From: Tridacna crocea
Taxonomy: Eukaryota > Mollusca > Bivalvia > Cardiida > Cardiidae
Assembly (NCBI GenBank): GCA_943736015.1
Contig: OX031057.1
Span: 45,160,501-45,224,500 of the forward strand
Reading direction: 5' to 3'
DNA: 64,000 nt
Shown: in pieces, positions 26,301 to 32,200 of the stretch
How positions within the stretch are numbered: position 1 is the first letter of the stretch
Layout of the letters: the number at the start of each line of letters is the position of its first letter
The notes under the pieces: generated by a model
The model's database searches: none
Told to the model about the DNA's origin: nothing
Seen by the model: the letters and a program-made list of their open reading frames with translations, nothing else
Program-made: the position numbers and the translations under genes

Positions 26301-28462
26301 TGTGGGAAAAGGAGAAAATGCTGGTTACCAGCATTTTCTCCTTTTCCAACAATTTTTTCAAAAGGCTTACTTCTCAGGGTAGTTAAAACATGGGATTGTG
26401 TGGTAAAGAGTTGATATGAGGAAAAAAAGGATGATAATATGTCATTTTGTTATACTTAAAGGCACATAAACATGTATAATCATATCAAACTTTACAAATG
26501 GAATACATTTAGAACTTTACACATACTTCTGAGGAAATCTGAGACAACACAGACATTGCAAAAGACAAAAAGGGACAGAACTAATGATGCTTTTGACCAA
26601 AATGTTATTGTTTAAATTCTTTATCATACTAATTTATTATACATGTATATCAGTGAGATAAATTTTTTATAACAAAAGTTTTTTTTTTATACTTACTTCT
26701 TTGTACTTGTTTGTATGAAGTTTTATTTATAAAGATTTATCGAACCTGTATCACCAGGTAATTTTGCTTCTTAAATCATCCTTTGACCTGAAGGGACTTA
26801 AATCTGAATAATGCATAGCATATAACACATGTGTTATAAACCCCTTCAGTTAAGAACTCTAAGGAAATATAATTTGGCTATGAACTGAAGAGTTCTTAGT
26901 AATGAGGAAAAGTAAACATTGTATTAATCTGAATTTCCGGTCATTTCTTACCTTTCTTCTTTGGCTGTTTTGGAGCAGTGTATGTAAGGGATTCATTTCC
27001 ACCCTGGTTTCCAGCTTTATCCATCCCGAACAGGGCACCCAGCTTGGATCTAACATTAATAAAACATTTGCATACACAAACATCTTTTAATACACTTGTA
27101 CCAAATCTTTTAGAAAAAACTAGGTAACAGCAATTCATTTGTAAACCTAAGACTTTCACTATCAAAGTTTCAGGTTATATAGCCAGTATATGTATTTACT
27201 TAGAAGAACATGCACTAAAATAATAACATTGGCAATAAAACAAATATACTGATTATTCATCAAAAATGCTCGGAACTGTACTGGGATCCGGTAGTGCAGT
27301 GAGGATACCCACATTTTATCAGCACCACCATTGTGGATCACATCAAAACCCTTAAAACCTTTTCTGAGTGAAAATTTTAGACGTAGCCTAACTGCTGAAA
27401 CCATTTGAATAAGAAATAGTTATTATGGTTTAACTCTTTACCAAACAACAAGATTTTATACTTTAAAGCACTTGCAGATGACAAAATAAACTTAACTAAA
27501 AAATTGAAAATTTGTTTCCAGCAAGGTAAAAATCTTTGTGGTAAAAGGCGAAATTGCTGGTTACTAGCATTTTCTCCTTTTCCCACAATGTTTTCTAGAG
27601 GCCTCTATCTCGGGGTCGTAAATACCAGGGATTATTTGGTAAAGGGTTAAACCATATAAAAGTCTGTGATGAAGTAGTAAATATTGTAGGAAATTACATT
27701 TTCTCTTTTGCCACAATGTTTTCAATGCAAAAAGTTCTTCAGGCACATTTAAACACAAGCTTGCCTTGTAAAGCATTAAGCACTGAGCCACTGAATGAGA
27801 AACCATAATCTTGATTTGTAAGGGTCCATATCAAAGTACAATGTATATCTGAAGCAGGAAAATTTTATTTTTCCAAAAAGGGATTCACAATTCCATAATT
27901 TTATCATAGTGTGCTTTCAAATCCCTGAGGCAGAAGTATTTCAGAAAACACTGCAGGTAACATGAAGATTAATCATTTATCTATCAATCCATGCCCATTT
28001 TATTAGTTGTCGTTGGAAATTCTGTCGCATAGAGCCATTTGAAAAGATGCGGGTAAAATCGTATTTGTTCCCGATACTTTTAATGAACGTTGGTCTGAAG
28101 GTGAATGCGAAGACCAGTCACAAAAATAGCATCGGAGCAGACACCTTCAGACTGAAGGTAGCTGACATCATAAGTTTTGAATTATTGAAACCCACATGTC
28201 CTACAAAAAAAAACAAAAAAAAACTGCGAACATGAACCAATATATCAGAATGAACATTCTGTGGAGCCAGGTAGTCTTCAAAATTGCCTCAATATCATCT
28301 CAAGTAGCAGTTAGCTTATCATGGGTTAACTCTATTCAAAACTGACACTCCCACTGCCATTATCAGGCTATGTTTATCTCGGAATAAAACTAATGACACA
28401 AGCTATACCTACCCGCCCGGAGAGAGGAAGTCGTGATCATCTTCTTCCTTATCGAAAAACAT
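1182..28462 (-). CDS. FKBP15: FK506-binding protein 15 (FKBP15/WAFL), 21 coding exons, 3' part outside window
   Basis: FKBP15 proteins are endosome- and actin-associated adaptors with an N-terminal WH1-like domain, an FKBP prolyl-isomerase domain and a long C-terminal coiled coil. All three are visible: WH1-like at about residues 69-157, FKBP at about 184-275, a Gln/Pro-rich linker at about 370-473 and coiled coil from about 480 to the last residue seen (763). All 20 introns have GT-AG borders and phases that join without a shift. The start is ATG at 28462, opening [17 protein letters not shown], which matches the acidic DFLSP start of vertebrate FKBP15. The FKBP pocket residues Y192, F206, D207, V225, I226, W229 and Y252 are present. 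Introns hold dozens of MITEs, one HINE-1 pair (6064-8010, 24111-25558) and a TRIM array. The C-terminal exons lie left of position 1. Exon structure and family assignment are seen directly; function is from family knowledge. Confidence 0.96.
1425..1623 (-). mobile_element. MITE-A, left-truncated
   Basis: Palindrome and right arm intact, ending GGTAAAGGGTTAA; abuts the next fragment. Confidence 0.75.
1620..1770 (-). mobile_element. MITE-A fragment
   Basis: Degenerate copy sharing the TTAA of its neighbour; central palindrome eroded. Confidence 0.5.
1795..1878 (-). CDS. FKBP15: FKBP15 exon 20 (coiled coil)
   Basis: 84 bp, phase 0. Encodes [20 protein letters not shown] and EDVKANFE, close to the NLSERKKKSAQERSQAEEE motif. 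Confidence 0.94.
2714..2943. mobile_element. MITE-B subfamily copy
   Basis: Same TTAACCC ends and GAAAACATTGTGGG palindrome arms, but the centre is AAATTGCTC..GAGCAATTT and the flanking arms are unrelated to MITE-A. Confidence 0.75.
3019..3155 (-). CDS. FKBP15: FKBP15 exon 19 (coiled coil)
   Basis: 137 bp encoding [20 protein letters not shown] then [17 protein letters not shown] and KQLVEK. Aligns with FKSEKQNRKQLELKVTSLEE in vertebrates. Confidence 0.94.
3262..3447 (+). mobile_element. MITE-A, left-truncated
   Basis: Starts inside the GAAAGCATTTGC arm and ends at TTAA. Confidence 0.75.
3639..3866 (+). mobile_element. MITE-A copy
   Basis: TTAA at both ends; palindrome with a few mismatches. 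Confidence 0.8.
4228..4473 (+). mobile_element. MITE-A, degenerate
   Basis: Left terminus lost; recognisable from CTCCAAATTGAAAGCATTT onwards. Ends AAAGAGTTAA. Confidence 0.65.
4530..4690. repeat. 65-bp tandem duplication of the FKBP15 exon 18 donor end
   Basis: The segment with ACTACCTTCATGTTGTGA occurs at 4559 and again at 4624, so the last bases of exon 18 and its splice donor are copied once into the intron. Confidence 0.85.
4628..4799 (-). CDS. FKBP15: FKBP15 exon 18 (coiled coil)
   Basis: 172 bp encoding [20 protein letters not shown] through [11 protein letters not shown] plus one base. The donor end of this exon is tandemly duplicated in the following intron. Only the donor at 4627 is usable in frame, because read-through meets a stop (GGT AGT TGA) at once. 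The preceding intron carries a SINE, the TCAA microsatellite and HINE-1. Confidence 0.93.
4865..5125 (+). mobile_element. SINE-1 (tRNA-derived)
   Basis: Contains a B-box-like GGATTCGATCCC followed by a body ending GGATAGGTGCACTGGCCACC, which recurs at 50125 on this strand and inverted at 48935 and 52015. Confidence 0.6.
5134..5309 (-). mobile_element. MITE-A with half of the palindrome deleted
   Basis: TTAA ends kept; one palindrome arm is missing, so it cannot fold. Confidence 0.75.
5311..5344. repeat. (TCAA)n microsatellite
   Basis: About eight TCAA units directly beside a MITE-A terminus. Confidence 0.9.
5400..5660. repeat. Hairpin-rich unique stretch
   Basis: Holds the inverted repeat TGCCAGGAACA / TGTTCCCTGGCA (5430-5459) and TGATGTCA / TGACATCA (5588-5611). 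Possibly another foldback element; no clear ends seen. Confidence 0.4.
5831..6058 (+). mobile_element. MITE-A copy
   Basis: Complete, TTAA to TTAA; six bases from the start of HINE-1. Confidence 0.8.
6064..8010 (+). mobile_element. HINE-1 (pearl/Helentron-like), copy 1
   Basis: Starts AACAAGAGGGCC with CGCTCACCTGA nearby. It ends in the hairpin TGAGCACGTTGTGCTCA, then GGTGAGCTAA. The subterminal inverted repeat (GCTCACCTG / CAGGTGAGC), terminal hairpin and CTAA end fit the HINE/pearl type described in bivalves. The core is a tandem array (6290-7780), followed by a GACGCAC microsatellite (7895-7960). Confidence 0.8.
6290..7780. repeat. 166-bp tandem array inside HINE-1
   Basis: GAGCCATGTTTCTTG landmarks fall at 6293, 6458, 6624, 6790, 6956, 7122, 7288, 7454 and 7620, a period of 166 bp (first step 165). 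Confidence 0.9.
8077..8302 (-). mobile_element. MITE-A, degenerate
   Basis: Ends about 23 bp from the donor of FKBP15 exon 17. Confidence 0.65.
8326..8428 (-). CDS. FKBP15: FKBP15 exon 17 (coiled coil)
   Basis: 103 bp encoding [20 protein letters not shown] and ending VLALEQEK. A degenerate MITE copy ends only about 23 bp beyond its donor site. Confidence 0.94.
8481..8729 (-). mobile_element. MITE-A copy
   Basis: TTAA ends; about 20 bp longer than usual through a small internal repeat of TGACCCTG. Confidence 0.8.
8857..8951 (-). CDS. FKBP15: FKBP15 exon 16 (coiled coil)
   Basis: 95 bp encoding [20 protein letters not shown] then [11 protein letters not shown]; two bases are left over. Matches the ENERLKQEILEKS and ISELIERNQR motifs. 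Confidence 0.95.
9225..9304 (+). mobile_element. MITE-A fragment
   Basis: Right arm only, strongly diverged. Confidence 0.4.
9660..9925 (-). repeat. Dispersed repeat family D
   Basis: Contains TTAATGCAT..ATGCATTAA, GGATCCATAAAAT and a CAGCCTATGCAGACTGCA-type module; relatives at 12945, 16620 and 54180. Confidence 0.5.
9994..10086 (-). CDS. FKBP15: FKBP15 exon 15
   Basis: 93 bp, phase 0. Encodes [20 protein letters not shown] then RIVQ. It matches the METSMIMSNIQRIIQ stretch of vertebrate FKBP15. Confidence 0.92.
10325..10554 (+). mobile_element. MITE-A copy
   Basis: TTAA ends; palindrome interrupted by an ATTAATTTTC insertion. Confidence 0.75.
10727..10955 (-). mobile_element. MITE-A copy
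   Basis: Well preserved, same length as the reference copy. Confidence 0.85.
11210..11290 (-). mobile_element. tRNA-derived SINE fragment
   Basis: Reverse strand shows a B-box-like GGTTTGAATCA and a CAGCTCAGC module. Confidence 0.4.
11372..11484 (-). CDS. FKBP15: FKBP15 exon 14
   Basis: 113 bp encoding [20 protein letters not shown] and then KVDQVIQK. Aligns with the TEARQHNTEIRMAVSKVADK region that opens the coiled coil. Confidence 0.95.
11580..11760 (+). mobile_element. MITE-A, degenerate
   Basis: Left end clear (TTAACTCTTTACC); right end lost. Confidence 0.55.
12216..12267 (-). CDS. FKBP15: FKBP15 exon 13
   Basis: Short 52-bp exon encoding [17 protein letters not shown] plus one base. 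Called from clean splice borders and perfect phase with exons 12 and 14. Confidence 0.85.
12450..12622 (-). mobile_element. MITE-A, left-truncated
   Basis: Palindrome good, right arm diverged. Confidence 0.65.
12668..12895 (-). mobile_element. MITE-A copy
   Basis: Complete, TTAACCCATTACC to TGAGTTAA. Confidence 0.85.
12945..13130 (+). repeat. Dispersed repeat family D
   Basis: Shares CATAATTATGTGATGACTTG with the copy at 54180. Confidence 0.45.
13216..13388 (+). mobile_element. MITE-A with internal deletion
   Basis: Most of the central palindrome is lost between GTGGAAAAA and AGGTTTCTCCC. Confidence 0.7.
13505..13733 (+). mobile_element. MITE-A copy
   Basis: Complete, 38 bp from the donor of FKBP15 exon 12. 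Confidence 0.82.
13770..13864 (-). CDS. FKBP15: FKBP15 exon 12 (Gln-rich)
   Basis: 95 bp completing an Asn codon with exon 11. Encodes [16 protein letters not shown] and [14 protein letters not shown]. Position and phase support it more than conservation does. Confidence 0.87.
13876..14222 (+). mobile_element. HINE-3 (short Helentron-like element)
   Basis: Unique head, then a GACAGACA/GGACGGAT-type microsatellite (14095-14180), then a TATACCCCC..TGGGCATA terminal hairpin. A related tail is at 48818-48893. Confidence 0.6.
14617..14690 (-). mobile_element. MITE-A fragment
   Basis: Left arm only. Confidence 0.6.
14752..14926 (-). CDS. FKBP15: FKBP15 exon 11 (Gln/Pro-rich)
   Basis: 175 bp leaving one base (A). 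Low-complexity Gln/Pro sequence such as [17 protein letters not shown], as expected for the linker. Acceptor TTTGCAG, donor GTAAGG. Confidence 0.88.
15076..15305 (+). mobile_element. MITE-A copy
   Basis: Complete; a diverged sister of the 39264 copy (both have the ACAATTTCATAG/CACAATTCT arm variant). Confidence 0.78.
15475..15502. repeat. A-rich low-complexity tract
   Basis: (A)nC runs immediately before a MITE-A terminus. Confidence 0.8.
15503..15710 (-). mobile_element. MITE-A with deleted palindrome arm
   Basis: GGGAAAAGGAGAAAATGCT is missing from one arm. Confidence 0.7.
15877..16097. mobile_element. MITE-B subfamily copy
   Basis: Centre AAATTGCCTC..GAGCAATTTC; an inverted relative of the 60275 copy (shared TAGAAATGATTATC / CTAATTTCTACGC arm). 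Confidence 0.72.
16105..16222 (+). mobile_element. MITE-A fragment
   Basis: Palindrome and right arm; shares TTAA with the next copy. Confidence 0.55.
16219..16452 (-). mobile_element. MITE-A copy
   Basis: Right end lies 19 bp from the donor of FKBP15 exon 10. Confidence 0.7.
16471..16593 (-). CDS. FKBP15: FKBP15 exon 10
   Basis: 123 bp, phase 0. Encodes the strongly conserved [18 protein letters not shown] motif of the family, followed by an acidic ESDEDPVP tail. Confidence 0.96.
16620..16718 (-). repeat. Dispersed repeat family D
   Basis: Reverse strand carries TTTTATGGATCCAGAATTAT and AATGCATAACAGAGGTGCAT. Confidence 0.45.
16718..16904 (-). mobile_element. MITE-A cut by TRIM-1
   Basis: Intact up to CATCTGCACATGCT, where the TRIM-1 sequence begins; the missing right end is not found on the other side. 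Confidence 0.75.
16905..16946 (-). repeat. TRIM-1 LTR, truncated third copy
   Basis: First 42 bp of an LTR only; the break coincides with the truncated MITE at 16904. Confidence 0.65.
17069..17218 (-). repeat. TRIM-1 LTR, inner copy
   Basis: 150 bp, about 20 differences from the outer LTR by eye. B-box GGTTTGAATCC and a perfect 6-bp acceptor-type stem GGTTCG/CGAACC; the A-box is degraded. Confidence 0.75.
17279..17352 (-). other. tRNA-like sequence in TRIM-1 internal region
   Basis: Minus strand reads GGCCCGGTAGCTCAGTCGG, then CCCCT..AGGGG and GGGTTCCAGGTCC: A-box, anticodon-type stem and B-box. Acceptor pairing is poor, so it is not called as a tRNA gene. Confidence 0.5.
17558..17707 (-). 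repeat. TRIM-1 LTR, outer copy
   Basis: 150 bp. Contains a cloverleaf-capable tRNA-like module (17583-17656) with A-box TAGCTCAGTTGG, a 5-bp anticodon-type stem CAGGA/TCCTG with a 7-base loop, and B-box GGTTCCAATCC. Confidence 0.75.
17858..18007 (-). CDS. FKBP15: FKBP15 exon 9 (Pro-rich and acidic linker)
   Basis: 150 bp, phase 0. Begins VKLVGRE, then a SPSPAPPPP run, the acidic DDLEDEDQ and KSISEQLSH, which matches the SLSEQL motif after the FKBP domain. The TRIM-1 array lies in the next intron, 151 bp from this exon. Confidence 0.93.
18065..18203. mobile_element. MITE-C copy
   Basis: Palindromic element with GTATTCACCAACCATT and a CCAAATGGTTTAGCC module; sister copy at 36528. Confidence 0.6.
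18205..18433 (-). mobile_element. MITE-A copy
   Basis: Complete; inserted at the edge of the MITE-C copy. Confidence 0.83.
18723..18900 (+). mobile_element. MITE-A, degenerate
   Basis: Ends AAAAGGTTAA 13 bp from the donor of FKBP15 exon 8; palindrome mostly lost. Confidence 0.55.
18914..19057 (-). CDS. FKBP15: FKBP15 exon 8 (second half of FKBP domain)
   Basis: 144 bp, phase 0. Encodes [20 protein letters not shown], then PSLAYGSQG and [12 protein letters not shown]. The AYG tyrosine of active FKBPs is kept. Confidence 0.97.
19345..19572 (-). mobile_element. MITE-A copy
   Basis: Shares its right TTAA with the next copy. Confidence 0.8.
19569..19791 (+). mobile_element. MITE-A copy
   Basis: Opposite orientation to its neighbour, joined through a single TTAA. 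Confidence 0.82.
20062..20280 (-). mobile_element. MITE-A, degenerate
   Basis: Palindrome with many mismatches; right end TAAAGGGTTGA. Confidence 0.6.
20317..20511 (-). mobile_element. MITE-A with right-arm deletion
   Basis: About 35 bp missing after CTACCCTTCAGAAAACA. Confidence 0.78.
20589..20810 (-). CDS. FKBP15: FKBP15 exon 7 (first half of FKBP domain)
   Basis: 222 bp, phase 0, beginning VCISKAL. Contains [22 protein letters not shown] and GAGKVIK, the strand and pocket motifs of FKBP prolyl isomerases. Confidence 0.97.
21125..21223 (-). CDS. FKBP15: FKBP15 exon 6
   Basis: 99 bp, phase 0. Carries the family signature [19 protein letters not shown] that closes the WH1-like domain. Confidence 0.96.
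21465..21650 (-). mobile_element. MITE-A, degenerate
   Basis: Palindrome partly lost (ATGCTGTATCCCACAATTT). Confidence 0.5.
21679..21803 (+). mobile_element. MITE-A, internally deleted
   Basis: Left end TTAACCCTG, one palindrome arm and right arm only. Confidence 0.55.
21839..21913 (-). CDS. FKBP15: FKBP15 exon 5
   Basis: 75 bp, phase 0 at both ends, encoding [18 protein letters not shown] and then SSTFVFT of the WH1-like fold. Acceptor CTCGCAG, donor GTAAGT. Confidence 0.94.
21962..22181 (+). mobile_element. MITE-A copy
   Basis: Complete, with short deletions in the left arm; 48 bp upstream of the FKBP15 exon 5 acceptor. Confidence 0.8.
22195..22315. repeat. CAGCCTGC-family fragment
   Basis: Contains ATCAGCCTATG and CACAGACTGCACAGGCTGAC. 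Confidence 0.45.
22468..22658 (-). mobile_element. TRIM-2 solo LTR with tRNA-like module
   Basis: Minus strand runs TGTTACGGAAGACTACTCC to TGTGTTGCA, 191 bp. Inside are A-box TAGCTCAGTGG and B-box GGTTTGAATCC. Its relatives at 49100 and 49350 are flanked by primer-binding-like and polypurine sequence. No internal region is attached here. Confidence 0.6.
22775..22980 (+). mobile_element. MITE-A copy
   Basis: One palindrome arm shortened; 43 bp from the FKBP15 exon 4 donor. Confidence 0.72.
23023..23092 (-). CDS. FKBP15: FKBP15 exon 4
   Basis: 70 bp encoding [20 protein letters not shown] and TNE. It aligns to the QYVKQGKFGAAVLGNH stretch of vertebrate FKBP15. A second AG six bases downstream is rejected because it would create a stop codon across the junction. 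The preceding intron (23093-26076) contains a whole HINE-1. Confidence 0.93.
23315..23482 (-). mobile_element. MITE-A fragment
   Basis: Half palindrome plus right arm, no clear TTAA. Confidence 0.5.
24111..25558 (+). mobile_element. HINE-1, copy 2
   Basis: Starts AACAAGAGGGCC and ends with hairpin TGAGCACCTTGTGCTCA then GGTGAGCTGA. Six tandem units with landmarks at 24358, 24536, 24702, 24868, 25034 and 25197; the first unit is lengthened by a 12-bp ATGAAAAGGGTC duplication. Confidence 0.8.
25666..25892 (+). mobile_element. MITE-A copy
   Basis: Near complete; terminal TTAA mutated at both ends. Confidence 0.75.
26077..26143 (-). CDS. FKBP15: FKBP15 exon 3
   Basis: 67 bp, beginning with the last two bases of a Glu codon and ending in the first two bases of a Tyr codon. 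Encodes the start of the WH1-like domain, including AVAVHAYK. Confidence 0.93.
26184..26414 (+). mobile_element. MITE-A copy
   Basis: Left TTAA intact, right end TTGA; 40 bp upstream of the FKBP15 exon 3 acceptor. Confidence 0.78.
26952..27049 (-). CDS. FKBP15: FKBP15 exon 2
   Basis: Encodes [15 protein letters not shown] and then [13 protein letters not shown]. The YTAPKQPKK motif is shared with vertebrate FKBP15. 98 bp, acceptor TTAG, donor GTAAGA. Confidence 0.95.
27430..27650 (+). mobile_element. MITE-A copy
   Basis: TTAA at both ends; left arm lacks about 10 bp. Confidence 0.78.
27665..27745. mobile_element. MITE-A fragment
   Basis: Eroded palindrome only. Confidence 0.4.
28413..28462 (-). 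CDS. FKBP15: FKBP15 exon 1 (start exon)
   Basis: Fifty coding bases encode [16 protein letters not shown] plus two bases of a Gly codon. The donor is GTAGGT. The alternative donor four bases downstream would break the frame into exon 2. Confidence 0.93.
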
Positions 28463-29050
28463 TCTCTGAGGTTAAAATTTGTCCATAAGATAACAAAAAC
28501 CTTATCCTGAATACGAGGAAATCATAAGATGTTGACAAAATAAACAGAGTTGGAAGAGAACTAGTTTCGTACCGAAGTGTAAGATTAATTTACTTGATTA
28601 TTGACTTAAAGAACGAATTGCTTTTTGTTTTAGATACAAAAAATTCTACTGGTGTAATTCATAACATTAGAGGGAAAAAAATTAATATTTTTTAAATTCG
28701 AAACTAAGAAATGTTACAGTTAAAAAACTATAAAACCCGTTCCAATGAGATAAACACCGTCCGAATATTAATTCAATGGTGAGATCATGAGAACAATTAC
28801 AGTAACTACGAAAATGTATATTTTTCACGAATTGCCCTTTCTGTGTGTATTCATTCAATGTTTTACCACGTAGGAGAGAAAACATTGATTTCAAAATTTA
28901 GTATTTCCTTCTTTAATGATTGATGCAATGAGTTTTCGTGTTAAGTGCTGAAAAAGGACCACACTCCTTTTAGTTATTTTTATACATGAGGTATACATGT
29001 AGCTCAGATTAAATCAATCCGACTCATACCATTTTATGTAATTATCTTTA
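28463..29050. promoter_or_regulatory. Head-to-head promoter region of FKBP15 and RMI2
   Basis: 588 bp separate the FKBP15 start (minus strand) from the RMI2 start (plus strand). The stretch is free of the MITEs that crowd almost every other kilobase. I see no convincing TATA box placement or CpG cluster. That it acts as a bidirectional promoter is inferred from the gene arrangement. Confidence 0.6.
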
Positions 29051-29269
29051 ATGGATATTCTTTCTCAGACGAAAAAGAAAATAACTTCTAAAATGAGCAA
29101 ATTACTAGACAAACCTGCCAAGAAATTTTTCCTCATTGACTTGTGCCAATGTTCCGAGATCACCAATGATTTGTCCAACAGCAGCTCACATAGAAAAGAG
29201 TGGTTGACTAATTGTGCTGGGATGAAAATAAAATTTTCAGTCGTTTTCGTCCAGGGAATCGTTGTTGAG
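29051..29269 (+). CDS. RMI2: RMI2 exon 1
   Basis: 219 bp, phase 0 at the end, donor GAG|GTAAAT. Encodes KPAKKFFLIDLCQCSE and KFSVVFVQGIVVE, the first strands of the OB fold. Confidence 0.88.
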
Positions 29270-32200
29270 GTAAATTTTTAGTCAAGATCTCAGGTTTGAA
29301 TAATCTAGTGTTCTTCATATCCACAGGAATAGTTTTACCAATTATTACTTTGCATTAATATTGCCATATTTACTGCTTTCACTTCCCTTGCCCTAGCCTG
29401 GGTTCGAGCCTGATTATTTTCCCCTTTTACTAATTGGATATTACTTTGTCAAAAATAATAAAGATCAACCATTTTGCCACAGATCTGTATTGACCATGGA
29501 ATGAGACTGCAATAAGAATTATTGTAAAACATTATGAATGCCTGGACTTGGCTACCCCTTTCTTAAAATCTGAATTATCTCTTTCTGAGACCCAATTAAA
29601 ATCATTTGTAGACAACAGTTTAAATGTTGTTCAAAACAAAGAATTTGTCTTTCAAATGATAAAAAACAGAGCGGGTAAAGAAGAAACTGCTGGTTACCTG
29701 CATTTTCTTCTTTTCCCACAAAGTTTTCAAAAGGCCTGTCCTATGAGTCGTTAAAACTAGGGATTGTGTGGTAGAGGGTCAATAAAGAATTGACATGTTG
29801 TGGTAAAACTAGATGAATTAATTGATAAATGTCATAGTCCGATAAAGCAAACTAACAGTAGTGAAGTAACTTCCTTTCAAAGCAGAATACAGATTCCTTT
29901 TTTTTATTGCACATTTCATATGGGCAAACAACATTTATTCTGGCAAAGATAATGATATGAAGTACCATACAGAAAAAGTACCATACCCAAGCATACTGAA
30001 AATTGCTTGAGACAACTGTAGAAACATCTGCTATAATATGAATGGCAGTCTCTAAGAATAAGCATTTGATGCAAAAAAAATAGAATTTAGAAAAGTGAGG
30101 CAAACTAAGGAATTGCTTAGTATAGGAGATCCTCTTGCCACTGTGTTTTCAAGAGTGTCATGCTGCCAGCCAAAAACAGATCTGGTCATGTGTATAATAA
30201 TCTGAGCTTTTGTTTTCAATAGCTGGGCAGCTTTTCCCCTTGAAGTTTTCAGAGTTCCTTGTGTGTTGAAAATAATAAAAAAAAAGTATCATTATGACTA
30301 AATCAATATTATTCACTTTTGCCCACACAGCCCAGAGTTCTAAAGGCCTAGAGGAATCAGGCTTGTTTATAACAAGCAAGTTCTTTTTCCAACATTTTTT
30401 ATTTTTGAACTTTCAAAGTCAATTTCCATCATATGAGCCACTTTTGTCATCTGCAAATCCAAAATTTTGTAGTTAGTACAGACTTAGCTCTCTACCAAAC
30501 AACAAAATTTTAGACTGGTCCAAATTGATAGCATTTGCAGATGTTAAAATAAAAATGAATGAAAATTTGAAATTTGTATCGAAGAGGAGAGAAAACATCG
30601 TTGAAAAGGGTGAAAATGCTGGTTATTTTCTCCTTTTCCCACATTGTTTTCAAAAGGCCTCTTTCTCAGGGTCATCAAAAGTCGGCATTGTGTGGTAAAG
30701 GGTCAACTTATAACTGGATGGTAAACCTGCAACAGAAGGTTTTAAACCATTTTTTGGGGAGTCATTCCATCAAAATATTGATTAAAACTAATTTTTTCAA
30801 TTACAAGATTATGGACGAGAGCAATTCAGTAACAATAGATGATGGGACTTCAATCGCTGTCATAACTGGATGTAACAGTTTACCATTTACTACGATAAAA
30901 CCATGCAAAGGTGAGTGCTATAGGGTCAATTTTGATGCGGAATAAATGTTTAATTATGTAATTTTGTATTTGGAGTAAATTTTGTTTGAAGAACAGAGAG
31001 AATGTGAAGGAAAAGATCTATATAAACAAGATCGCTCCACTGGCTTTTTAACCCTTTACCACACAAATTGAAGTGTTCATGACCATGAAAAAGAGGGCCT
31101 TCAAAAACAATGAACACTGTCAGGCAATACAAGCAGATTAATTCATTAGCATGAAAGGTAAAATCCTTGGAAAAATAAGCTGAATAATAGAAACCTTATT
31201 CTGAATTTATTATTCACTTCATGTGAGCATAACTATTAGCATCAAAATGAATCACACTCCTTGAAAACAGAATATTTTCTATCAAAAAACTTAATGTCCA
31301 GCACAAATCATGTATCAATGTAGTTTGATAATCAAGGGAGGTAAATAGTACCAAACTTTATCTTTCATTAAGAGTTATTTCCATTGATTAATGTTTAAAT
31401 TGAAGTGACTATAATTTGAAGCCCATGATAAACTTGTGATCCCTGGAATGGAGCCAATTTTGATCCCAGACCTACAATATGAAACTAGAATGTGTGGTTA
31501 TAAGCAAGATTTTTTAATCTTGCCCAATAAAAAGCCCTGTAAAACAAGTTTGCTCAATAAAAGGCCCTCTAAAATATGTGACCCATGAGACCGGTTTATC
31601 AAGTTTTCACTATAAAAGCCAATGTAAAACTTGTGACCCCTGGGGTTGGGTCAAACTTGACCCCAAAGTTAAAATTTGGGCCCTCTTGGTAGAGGCCCAT
31701 TAGATAAAGCTACACACATAATTTGGTAGCCCTAGGCCTTATGGCTATGTACGAGTAGATTATTAAAGTTTCCCTATATAGGCCCATGTAAAACTTGTGA
31801 CCCCCTGGGGTGGGGCTAAATATGACCCCAGGGCTATAATTTGGGCACCCTTGGTAGAGACCCCCTAGATAAAGCTGCATGCAAAATTTGATAGCCCTAG
31901 CTCTTATAGCTAGGTGAGAAGATTTTGAAAGTTTTCCCTATATAAGCCCATGTAAAATTTGTTACCCCCCTGAGGCGGGCTAAATTTGACCCCTGGGCTA
32001 TAATTTGGACACCCTTGCTAGAGGTCCACTAGATAAAGCTACATGCCAAATTTGGTAGCCCTAGGCCCTATGGCTAGGTGGAAGAAGAATTTTAAAGTTC
32101 TTCCTATATAAGCCCATGTAAAACTTGTTACCCCCAGGACGGGGCCAATTTTGACCCCAGGGCTATAATTTGGATACCCTTGGTAGAGGTCCACTAGATA

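Noticed and set aside
28047-28235. 62-codon plus-strand frame in FKBP15 intron 1
   Set aside because: No recognisable family and no splice or poly(A) context. The region contains an 11-bp inverted repeat (GTCTGAAGGTG / CACCTTCAGAC) and is probably repeat-derived.
30574-30945. 123-codon plus-strand open frame
   Set aside because: The first two thirds are MITE sequence. Only the part from 30808 is real (RMI2 exon 2), entered through a splice acceptor.
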